NCBI GenBank assembly: GCA_027924645.1
Contig: BSBN01000888.1
Location: 16,871,001 to 16,935,000 of the forward strand
DNA from: Cunninghamia lanceolata
Taxonomy: Eukaryota; Streptophyta; Pinopsida; Cupressales; Cupressaceae
Reading direction: 5' to 3'
DNA length: 64,000 nt
This document shows positions 54,962 to 64,000 of the stretch, piece after piece. The position numbers and the translations under genes are program-made. Numbering within the stretch: position 1 is the stretch's first letter; every line of letters begins with the position of its first letter. The notes beneath the pieces were generated by a model. That model did not search any database. It saw nothing but the letters and a program-made list of their open reading frames with translations, and had not been told where the DNA came from.

Positions 54962-57900
54962 ATGGCTTCCATTATGGAGGATGGTCTTTTTGGAGTGAGG
55001 GATATGAATTTGGGGCATGTGGATTTAGATGACTTTTAGAGGAAAATGCAGTCTGAGAAAAGAACTCCCTTGGTAGAGAAAATTATCAGCAGCGGCTTGC
55101 ATAAAGCTAGTGGCTTTTCGCTTGATCTGCATTGTCCTAAATTAATGGTTGCATGTGCCAATGGTTATTTCTTGGACTTTCAGGAGATAAAGTCTCCCAG
55201 TGGTGTTATGGTGGCTAGAATTGATTCTGAATCTGTTTCTTCAGCCCTAGACTTGGAAGAATATGATGATAACTCTGATGTTTATGTATCTTTGGCCTGT
55301 AATTACTACAATGAGAAAAAGGATTAGTGTCGTACCTATGTTGCCAAGCATTGGCTGGAAGAAGAAAAGACTAGTAAGTCTCGATTGCATTTTAATCTAA
55401 AAAGGAGCCATTTTAAAGAAGAAATCTCAGAAATGATAACCCTACTAAATATAGTAGTTGGGAGCCCCGACTCGGATGTTTTTAAGTTCTGGATGTGCAG
55501 ATTTATTTTATTGATTTGTTGAGATAACCAAATTGACTGGACAAAAATCATCAGCGAGTGTCTACATGAGCAGTTGGTGAATTTTACACAAAGCATGGGC
55601 TTTCATATGTGTTCCCAATTGGTCTACATTTTGGCTCGAAGAGAGGCTACTTGGCCTGGTCTGAGGACTCAAAGGAGTGCTTTGGCAAGTACGCCTATGT
55701 AGCAAATTTTCCCTCAGTTGCAAAGAAGTGAAGGTATGAAAGATTTCAGACATGTGAATGATGATTTTTCTATGTTGCTAGCTAAAAGTATTGATGGATG
55801 AATAGAGAAAAGATTTTCTGTAGAAGCATTTGCATTGGTCACAAAATTTGGGAGTATTTATATTCAGTTTGATCAGTTCTCATATTTGAGAATCGGGGGT
55901 TATGAAAATGCCCCATTAAAATTGCCTTGGTACCCCTTTGATTATTTGGTGTTGCTGGAAGTATGCTGCCAAATGGCAACAATATATGTCAAAACTAGGT
56001 AATGAAAAAGAAAGGATATTCTTTTCCTATGTCTTTGTCTTTTTACTCATGCAAAAGCAATGATGGTGCTTAGAATGTGGATAAATTGTTGTCTGAATTT
56101 AGCCTTCATAGTTTGTCTACCTATGTATCATTTGATAGCAAAAATTTTATAAAAGAAAATATGCATGGAGATGGTTCCTACTCACATCTTCCTCAACTTG
56201 AAGATTTTTGGGAGGACTGTATTGATGAAAGGGAAGTTCAAAGGAGGGAATGGATGAGTTTGACTGTTGATCAAGTCTGTGCCTTCAAGTTGAATATTCA
56301 AGTCCCAGATATAATTGATGATTTTTTAAATCTTTTGGGTGAAGAATATGATATAACTTGTCAAGGGAACCTTTGCCTCCAATAAAATGGTCTGAAAAGG
56401 AGGTTACTAATATTATGTTGCTGTCATTTCATGTTTTAAGGAGAACAAAAAAGTGGTTATAGACAAAGGCCAAGGAGTGTGCTGGTTCAACAACCCCAAG
56501 GGACTCAGCCTCCTAGAATCAAGTAAGATCCCAGACCACCACCTCGCATAGAAGTTCATCTAGTTTGGACCCGACTCTACAAAGAGTTGTCTCACAATCG
56601 AACAACGATGGTGAAGGGCTGCCTAAGGACACTAGAAGGTTGAAGACTACCCATGAGCAAGATGTTTAAGTAAGAAAGAGAAATACCAAATTGGCTATTT
56701 TATCATCCAAAGTAGACCATGTGCCCCTACCAAGCAATCATGTAAGTGATTCTGATTCTTTCATCTTCTTGCAAATTGGAGAAGACAATATATTGCATTC
56801 TTTACTCAATCCACCAAATTTCCCTCAACAAAAAGAGATGCCTAAGCAAAACCCTCATCCTACACCGATAATGGCCACTACCAATGCCACTAATGCACCA
56901 GTCTCATCCCCAAACTGGTTGAAAAAGGTAACTTCCAAAAGAAGAAGTGGTACACCATTCCAGTTGATGAGGGCATTGATACTATTTCTAGTTTGTTGTA
57001 GATGGTGCCAAAACCCAAACATACGAAGAGGATGTCTAGAATAGTGACTGATGCCAACTCGGGAAACTAGTTTTTAGAAATTGCAAACCCACTAGTCGAG
57101 AAGAATAAAGATGAAATAACTAAAGCAGACTTCAGAGTAAGCCGAGTGGATCTAGGGCCATCAACTACTGAAGGTGATTTATATCATATGCACTATTCAG
57201 TGGACAACATCTCTAAAAGGGTGAAAGACTTGCAAGATGAAAATTCGAGGCTACTAGCACATGTAAGTTCTCTATCCTCCTTTGCCAATTCAATTGCTGA
57301 AGTGATAACTCCCTCAACTGGAACCTCCCCCATTGTCAAACTCCCTACCCTCAACCCAAATCTGCTTCAACAAGTTAAAACTTCTTTGTCTCTGAGGAAA
57401 GCTATGGACCAATGGGTTGAGAGGATCATCTTTGATGGTCTCATATTTATCGAGGAGGCAGTGAAATTGTTTGATTCCATTCATGCTAAAAGATAAGTTT
57501 TGATAGTAGAATTTTAGAAAGCTCAAAGTGATCACCACAGTTTGAATTTAACCTCAAAGGAAGTGCAGGAAATTGCCAACATGGACCACGGTATTCTAAT
57601 GGCCAAAAAAGTCATAGTTGATCCTAAGGAACTAGATACCACTGTGTGGGATGATGTATTGGAATGGAAAATTTGTATTATTTCTATAGCTGAAGAAGAG
57701 ATGGGAAAGGTAGTGGTAGTTTATTAAAAAGATATGATGAGGATTAAAAGAGATTTCACTCATTTAGAGGTAGAGGCTAATGGATGTGATGATGAAAAAT
57801 TGTTGGATATTAAGGTGATCAAACAAAACTTCAAAAGGACAGTGATAGAGGAGATTGTAAATTACAATGCAATTACAGGGGAGTCATTGGAGAGACTTTC

Positions 57901-58195
57901 TAAACTGGAAGCCTACATTAACACTTATAGGGGTGGTATCGATGAAGTATATCGTAAGGTGATTGACTCCGATTGGGCTATCATGAAAAAGAAGCATTGT
58001 ATCAGCATGACCAAAACTCCACCAGATATGTCCTTAATGCTAGTTATCAACAATTACATGGCATACAAGGCTAGATTGCGGGCAAATGTACCTCAGACAA
58101 TGCAAAGTGTCACTGGAGAAGGCGGATAGTCAAGGGAAGATGATGAGATGGACGAGGTGGACGATGGCGATGGGGACTTGCAAATTCTCAATTAA
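54962..58195 (+). pseudogene. Long unidentified ORF, probably from a retroelement
   Basis: From MASIMEDGLFGVRDMNLGHV at 54962 to a stop at 58195 the sequence codes for about 1070 residues, with about ten stops and at least three frame changes. The first 330 codons stay in one frame (stops at about 55037, 55325, 55521, 55700 and 55800). Features are a folded-looking N-terminal part (LHEQLVNFTQSMGFHMCSQL), a Pro/Asn/Ser-rich middle (56691-56950), a coiled segment (ISKRVKDLQDENSRLLAHVS) and an acidic tail (EDDEMDEVDD). Its overall plan resembles the second ORF of the element at 38857-46416, but I see no shared motif. The function is unknown. Confidence 0.5.
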
Positions 58196-58530
58196 TTTTT
58201 AATTTCATGCTTGCTTTAAAACTATTGGCTCTATAGGGCCCTTTATTATTATTATTGTTTAAACAATCTTTTAATCAGCTATTTCAAGAAGATGTTATGG
58301 TTTTCAAGATAGTTATGATTTGGCCTAGCTATATATTATAGATGGCTGGTCAAATTATGGATCTTTTTGCAAAACTTTGTTTCTAAAAAGGGTGATAGTT
58401 AATTTTGTTTTCAACTACTGTGATATATGCAATACAGTTAATACAGTGGAGATTTGGGTAATCATGGACTTTGTGTTATGATTATTTTAATTAATGTTCT
58501 TATTTGTGACAAATCTATTAACCAACAGAT
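58196..58530 (+). other. Non-coding stretch ending in LTR-like CCAACA
   Basis: An AT-rich stretch follows the long ORF and ends CCAACA directly before a primer-site-like sequence, so part of it may be an LTR. The other end of such an LTR was not found. Confidence 0.35.
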
Positions 58531-58532
58531 TT

Positions 58533-58551
58533 TTGGTGACTCTACTAGGGA
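58533..58551 (+). other. Primer-site-like sequence of Ogre/Tat type
   Basis: TTGGTGACTCTACTAGGGA resembles the TGGCGACTCTGCTGGGGA primer site of Ogre/Tat Ty3 elements, which pair with tRNA-Arg. A second partial copy, TTTGGCGACTCTACC, is at about 58944. Confidence 0.5.
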
Positions 58552-58700
58552 AAGAATGGTGTTGTATTATCTTTATGGTTGTTTGTGAAAGATGTGCACC
58601 AGTTTTGTAGCCTAACATTGATTGGCTAGTAGGAGACCAAGAAGATATTATTACTAGCCTTAGGCTTGTTGCTTAGTAGACCAGAAGAACTAATCAGTAG

Positions 58701-59225
58701 TATCATCAAGTTGATGAAGTGTTAGAAGAAGAAGAAGAGCTTGGTGAGATTATAGCAGAAAATGTACATCATTTTGTTGATGCCCAGAAGATAATTTTCA
58801 TTGAAGGAATTGTCCCTCTTCCATGGAGAGAAAGGCCATTGTGAATCCAAGCAGTCCCTAACAATAGGCCAAGAAACCCTGTTGCTAGACCAAGGAATTA
58901 GAATCCTGCAAGACTAGCTCTTCCCCATAATAACCAGTAAGTGGTTTGGCGACTCTACCTAATTGTTTTATTAATATTTATGTAGAAGTGGGCTATGAAA
59001 AGATATACACGAGATAGGAAGAAGGGTATAGCCGATATTGACTTTGATTTGCTCTAATCTTTAAACATCGCTCACTACCCTCCCACAAGAAAGTTTAAAT
59101 CCTTGAGCAGACTGTCCTCTCCTCCACCTACAAGAAGTGTCGCTAGTTCATCTTGTCAAAGCCTGACCCTACACAGTACTGTCTTACCCTTACAAGTAAA
59201 TTTCCCTCCTTTTAATATGGCTCAT
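58701..59225 (+). pseudogene. Start of a Tat-like element coding region, interrupted
   Basis: Two frame pieces follow the primer-like site. The first (58701-58941) reads EEEEELGEIIAENVHHFVDA, then IVPLPWRERPL. The second starts at an ATG (58995) and reads MKRYTRDRKKGIADIDFDLL, with one stop, then SPPPTRSVASSSCQSL and FPPFNMAH. It ends where the chromovirus LTR begins (59226). I infer the first residues of a Gag-type protein from the position only. Confidence 0.4.
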
Positions 59226-60552
59226 TGGTGTAGGAGCACCATGACAATTTTTTGATTTTTTGGTCTCAATAAGAGTATGGGTCAAGAATTTTCTCCATAA
59301 CTAATGTAATAAGGTCTCATTAAGACCATTTAGTTGCATGTAAGGCCACTTAGGGCTAGAGCCTTGAATATGGCATAAGATTAGTCAATCCATTTTTGGT
59401 AGCATGTTAGTGGGAAGGCTATTTTTAGCTGTTTAGAGGATTTCAATGAGAACCACTATGTTTTGTGGATGCATGTTATGTATTTTATGCACTCACACCT
59501 CAAGGTAGGTTAGAGGAGCATGGACAAGATGTATGAAGCAATTTGGAGAGTGAAAAAATAGAGTTTTCCTTGTTTTTTTGCATTTTTTTGGTATTTTTGT
59601 TATTCCTACGCCTGATATAGGCCCATACAGTACTATCATGAGCCCAAACAACTGAAATCAAGTAGGGATATGTGTTAGCTCTCATTTTAATTAAGTTAGG
59701 AAGAATTTCATTATATTTTAAGCATTCTACCAATCTATTTCTAAAAGTGGCTCTTAAACCCTAGTTTTGGAGGGTTTTGGCAAAACGGTGGGGTTTTGAC
59801 CCATTCCGCCTGTGTCAACTCACAAGCATGGGTGTAATGGACTTAGTTAGGTTGCATTTACTTGTTTATTGCATTTTAGGAGCAAGAGGTCGAAGTTGTG
59901 TGACATATCAAGCGAATTAAGCCTAATATCTTCATGTATTAGGTCTTCTAAAGTAGTGATTTGGTGAAAAGTTGTCTTGGGATGAGTTAAGATCCCTCAA
60001 ACTAGTGTATTAAATCTATTTTCAACCTAATTCATGCCCTAGAGTAGGTCTTGGAAGTTTGGAGCAAGTTTGTCAGGCACTTGCTTTGTAAAAGAGGCCT
60101 AATTAGACCTAGTCAAGCAGGGGCAGTCAATTGTTGAGGCCCATGTTCTAAAGTAACCTACATTGCATGTTAGATATGCTATGAAACCCCTTAATGGGTA
60201 TCTGAAAAACTAGTTTGTTCATGGGTTTGTCATGTTTTTAGCAAGTTATCCCCCTAAAACCCTATTCCAAGGGCTACAAGCAATTAGGGCTAGTTGTGAA
60301 GGAACGTTTGGAGGGGCATGGTGTTATGTTTCTTTGTGACCTTTAGTGGTCTTGATCTACAAAAAATAGAGTGGGTCAAGGTGTGGCAGGAGTTCAGTAA
60401 GTAAGGGAACTCATTTAACCTTCATTGGAGCATGTCTCCACCATTAACAACCATGCTAGATGACAAAGAAAGTTTGTCATTTTGGGATAGTCATCCAAAA
60501 TTGACAAGTGAATCCTCCTAAGTGTTTCAAGAGCCTCCCCTACTTTACATCA
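59226..60552 (+). repeat. 5' LTR of the plus-strand chromovirus
   Basis: It begins TGGTGTAGGAGCACC, with an inverted repeat around AGGA, and ends TTTACATCA just before the primer site. The start is one base from that of the LTR at 61352. Confidence 0.72.
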
Positions 60553-60554
60553 AT

Positions 60555-60566
60555 TGATATCAGACC
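60555..60566 (+). other. Degenerate primer binding site
   Basis: TGATATCAGACC differs from TGGTATCAGAGC at two positions. Confidence 0.65.
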
Positions 60567-60631
60567 ATAGGAAGTAGATCTCTTGAGGGAGAAAGTTGGA
60601 GTTTGAGCAAAGTGGAATTTGAGGAGTCAAG

Positions 60632-61351
60632 ATGCCTCCTAAAGAAAGCACAGTTGCTAGGAAAATTGATCAGTGGGCTAGAGAACTAAAAGCCTTGAAG
60701 AAGGAGATTGCTGCATTGAAGTCTAAAGCTGGGTCACCATAAATGAAAGTGATTCTGAAGAGGAAGATACTTCTAGTGAAGAGGAAGAGTTGGATCCAGA
60801 GGATGTGAAGATGGTAAAGTTTTTGAAGGCTGTGAAAGGTGATGGACATAGCAAAATGGATTTGCCAATGTATGGAGGTAAACTAGATGGTGAAGAACTC
60901 TTGGATTGGATAGGAGCCATGGAGAATAACTTTGAAAGTGAAGAAGTAGGTGAAGGTCACAAGGTGAGGAAGGCTAAGACCAAATTGAAAGGGCATGTGT
61001 TGCTGTGGTGGAACTTTGTGCAAGATGAAAGGTAGAAAAAGGGGAAGGCCAAGATTTCTACTTGGGAGAGAATGAAGACAAAACTTAGAGGTAAGTTCCT
61101 TCCTAGTGATTACAATGTTCAATTGCTTAAAAAAATTCAAAATCTGAAGCAAAAGGACTTAGATGTGAAAGCATACACTGAGGAGTTCTATAGATGAAGT
61201 ATAAGGACAAAGCATGAGGAAGATGAAGAAGAAAAAATAGCAAGATATCTTAATAGTTTGAGGTATAATATTTAGGATGAAATAAGTTTGATGACACCAA
61301 AAATAGTTGAAGAATGTTTTCAAATGGCTATAAGGGAAGAAGAAAAGGTGG
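60632..61351 (+). pseudogene. Gag capsid region (plus-strand chromovirus)
   Basis: The ATG at 60632 gives MPPKESTVARKIDQWARELK. A frame change near 60735 leads to an acidic stretch (SDSEEEDTSSEEEELDPED) and then the Gag domain. That reads KMDLPMYGGKLDGEELLDWI, then LKGHVLLWWNFVQDE and LRGKFLPSDYNVQLLKKI, parallel to the minus-strand paralogue. Stops lie at about 61033, 61195 and 61274. The reading frame is cut at 61351 in AIREEEKV by an inserted LTR and resumes at 62956 with ERRKEKTTRG. Confidence 0.88.
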
Positions 61352-62954
61352 TGGTGCAGGAGCACCTTCTCTGTAGTGCAGGGCCATATTTTCTTTTATT
61401 GTTTCATAAGGCTCTTAAGCCATTTCATGTTGTAATAAGGGTCAGTTTGGTCCCATTGACGTAATTGTGCAAGGCAAACATGTGGTTTTGCTTGTATCAA
61501 GGGTAAAGCCAATGGCTAACTGATTTGAATATCAGTTTGCACGGTTGGAGGGAAATAATTGTTGTCTCTACATCTTTTCAAGAGGCAAGCTGTATGCAAC
61601 ACAGAGGGAGAAGTGTGTGTTGCAACAGATATTTTGATGAATGAATAAAGAGAGTTTCTGGGTGTGATATATGTTGGTTTTCCTATGTATTCTTGGTGTT
61701 TGATATCTCTGTTAAGATCTCATACATTCATGCCCTAAATTAGATGCTAACTGTTAGTTCCTAGGGTTCCTGTAGTGTGTAGATGGTGGAATATTGTTAT
61801 TTCTGCAGAGACTGGTTTGTAACCTAGGGGTTAGGGTTTGATTTGCAAATGGAGACCCTTTCCTCTATCCACTGAAGTCCCGTGCAATATCGATGTGATG
61901 GGGGAAAGATATTTAGGTTTGTTGTTTTCTACATCCTCACCCAAGAATCCAGGAAACTCAGTCGGGTTCGACTAGACATCTTCATGTGGCTAGTCAAGAA
62001 ATCGAGGTGAAGTGGATAGTGTTAATGTGGGATCAGATTGATATGAGTGGTCGAAGGTTTTGACTCGAGAATCGGCCAGTCTGTAAATGTTTGGTTCTAT
62101 AGGAGGGTTCCCATATCGGGTAGACATAGAGCACTTGGTGCTATGCTTTTCAGCGTGATAAGCATTATCGGAGCATAGGGGAAAAGTTATACCGACAGTA
62201 GAAGCTTTGCTGATAGAGAGATCATCGGTGTGACTTGGACGTCGGGTGAACCTCTGGAAGTCCCTCTGATTCCTAGTGTCTAACCGATGGTGGGCATCGG
62301 TGACAAACAGATCTTGTCTGGCCGAAGGTGTATTCGTTCTAATATACACCACATTGTATAGTGTCGAAGACACATACAACCTTGTCTGACCGAAGACGGA
62401 GGAGTCTGGACCCCACACATTGCAAAGTGAAATGTATGCATCAGCGTGATCAGAGGCATCAGGCTGAGGAAATCATACTGGACTAACGGTAGAAGGTTTC
62501 ACCGATTGGTGGGACAACCGCAAAGTATCGCCAATGAAGAGTATTGGCGTAAGGAACATCATCAGGAGGAGACTTGGAAGTCTCAACGAAAGGTAGGGTC
62601 ACACCGACGGAGGAGAGGAAGTTGATCGGCGTGAGTTGCGGCTTCAGCAAATGAGAAGGAAGCTACGCCGATAGGAAGTGTCTCGCTAACGGTCCAAGGT
62701 CATCAGGGACAGGTGAGTCCTCGGAAGGCAAGATCAGAGTCTGAATGAAGAGGGAAGTCTACCCGACGAGGCGATTAACCATTGAGGTTAAGTCATTGGA
62801 AGCCGCGGACATCGGGAGGAGTAAAGTGATTAGTAAGAAGAAAAGGGAAAGGTCTGATAGTGATAGGTTTGGCCGATAGAGGAAACATTGCCAAGACATA
62901 GATTGGGTCTGGTCGATCACAGTTGTTGATCCTTTTGCTGCACACTCTGCATCG
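61352..62954 (+). mobile_element. CpG-rich LTR inserted in gag, target duplication GGTGG
   Basis: This 1.6-kb segment starts TGGTGCAGGAGCACC and ends CTCTGCATCG, with GGTGG on both sides (61347-61351 and 62955-62959). Removing it rejoins gag in frame. The first half has an LTR-like end region (GAATGAATAAAGAG near 61640). The second half (about 61950-62950) is rich in CpG, with many short TCGG and CCGA motifs. I see no primer site, second LTR or coding region, so a solo LTR is the simplest reading. Confidence 0.72.
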
Positions 62955-62955
62955 G

Positions 62956-64000
62956 GTGGAAAGGAGAAAAGAAAAGACAACAAGAGGTAGAGGTAGTACT
63001 TCTAGAGGCGGAGGAACTTTTTCTACTCCAAAACAGTCCAATGAAGACCAAGAAGATGCTGGTAAAGGTAAAGAACAAGTGGCTGAGTCTAGAGTTGGAT
63101 GGAGAGGTGGAAGAATAAGATTTAGGAGTAGATATATAGATCAAGGAAGAGGTTCTAATGTGTTTTCAGGAAGGTGTTACAATTGTGGTGAGTTTGGTCA
63201 TCCGTCCTACAAGTGCCTTGAAAAGATTGGTGCTACTTCAAGTGGGGGTGAAAGAAGAGGTGAAAAGAGAGTCCAAATTGTGCAAGAAGATGAAGAAGAA
63301 AGTGTCAATTCTTCAAGTCATGTTACTACACTAGAGGTAGGTGAATCTTTGATGATGAGAAGACAACTCTTGAAGGCCTCTAAAGAGAAAGAAAAATTGC
63401 CAAGGAGAAATCTATTCAAGACCACATGCAAGAGCAAAGGTAAAGTATGCAAAGTAGTGATAGATTCAGGTTCCACAGATAATATAGTATCAGGTGAAAT
63501 GGTAGATAAGTTAAATCTGGTGAAATTTCCCCATGAAATAACCTATAAGGTGTCATGGTTAAATGATGACCAGTCACTTCTAGTTCATGAGTAGGCTTTA
63601 GTTGAGTTTCAGATCAGAGGGTACATAGATAGGGTACTTTGTGATGTTCTACTAATGCAATGTTGCCATTTGTTGCTTGGAAGACCATGGCAATTTGATA
63701 AACATGCCATGTATGATGGAAGAGCTAATACATATCAAATTGAGCATGATGGGAACACATTTACTTTGCTTTCATTGCAAGAAGAAATTAAGGAGTAGAT
63801 CAAGGCAACCAAGGTGATTGTGATGGGTAGAAAAGAGTATGTGAAGGTTGAGGAAGTCAAGAATGACTAGTTGGCGGCCATGACAAAAGTTGCAAATGTT
63901 AGAACAAAGATATTGAAGGGTGGTGCACAGTTAGAGAGGAGAAATGATGAGAAGAAAATGACAGGGACTGACCTAGAGAAGGTTAGGGATGAATTTTTGT
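62956..64000 (+). pseudogene. Gag C-terminus and protease (plus-strand chromovirus, partial)
   Basis: After a Gly/Arg-rich stretch (RGRGSTSRGGG) comes an intact CCHC knuckle, CYNCGEFGHPSYKC, at about 63175-63216. The retropepsin follows at about 63450-63510 with VVIDSGSTDNIVSGEMVDKL (DSG intact). After a stop at 63593 the same frame continues with HLLLGRPWQFDKHAMYDG. Stops also occur at about 63797 and 63868. Reverse transcriptase would lie just beyond the window end. Confidence 0.9.

Larger units (their letters stand above)
59226..64000 (+). mobile_element. Plus-strand Ty3/gypsy chromovirus, runs off the window
   Basis: The 5' LTR (59226-60552), a degenerate iMet primer site (60555-60566), gag (60632 onward) and protease (to about 63720) are present. 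The rest lies beyond the window. Gag and protease align with the minus-strand element at 575-5161, so the two are paralogues. A separate LTR (61352-62954) sits inside gag. The element itself interrupts the coding region of a Tat-like element. Confidence 0.85.

Noticed and set aside
60723..61365. Several minus-strand frames opposite the plus-strand gag
   Set aside because: They are antisense shadows of a recognised Gag domain.

Overview
The window looks like nuclear DNA from a large, transposon-rich plant genome. A gymnosperm or conifer-like seed plant is my best guess, with low certainty about the clade. The reasons are AT-rich, low-CpG sequence, nested LTR retrotransposons primed by initiator tRNA-Met, a cytosolic ribosomal protein uL2 (RPL8) relic, a decayed PLS-type pentatricopeptide-repeat gene, and intron-containing host exons. 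I see no intact host gene. Almost every coding stretch carries stops, frameshifts or insertions. All splice sites, boundaries and homologies are read by eye.

Layout. 1-6157: a decayed Ty3/gypsy chromovirus on the minus strand (gag, protease, RT, RNase H, integrase, chromodomain). 7530-9905: an older LTR-element remnant with a retropepsin-like fragment, cut by a CACTA-like terminus. 12320-19540: an RPL8 relic on the minus strand, split by a complete Ty1/copia element (12409-19380). 20365-20575: a tandem repeat with palindromes. 22699-24110: a gag-protease fragment. 24540-25430: a pyrimidine-rich tract. 27470-27535: a 5S rRNA-derived segment.

28006-36045 is the most interesting locus. It is a broken plus-strand host gene that joins ankyrin repeats to a KAP-family P-loop NTPase with two membrane helices between Walker A and Walker B. 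This is the architecture of animal KIDINS220/ARMS. It has been hit by a fold-back MITE, a small LTR element of TRIM type that carries an unrelated ORF, and two probable solo LTRs. The three LTR insertions have exact 5-bp target duplications, and in the best case removing the insert rejoins the reading frame.

38857-46416: a large non-autonomous LTR element whose LTRs, primer site and polypurine tract match the copia element upstream. It has no pol. It encodes a coiled-coil/CCHC Gag-like protein and a second long protein that I do not recognise. 47550-48890: a PPR pseudogene. 49479-50943: an LTR plus primer site on the plus strand. 51655-52250: a 33-bp minisatellite. 54962-58195: another long unrecognised element-type ORF. 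58531-59225: the start of a probable Ogre/Tat-like element, interrupted by a second chromovirus (59226 to beyond the window end). The gag of that chromovirus is itself interrupted by a CpG-rich LTR (61352-62954).

The elements explain one another. The copia element is a plausible source of enzymes for the large non-autonomous element. The two chromoviruses are paralogues on opposite strands. The host genes (RPL8, ANK-KAP, PPR) survive as targets for insertion, and most nonsense codons in the copia element are C-to-T or G-to-A changes, as expected from methylated, silenced DNA.
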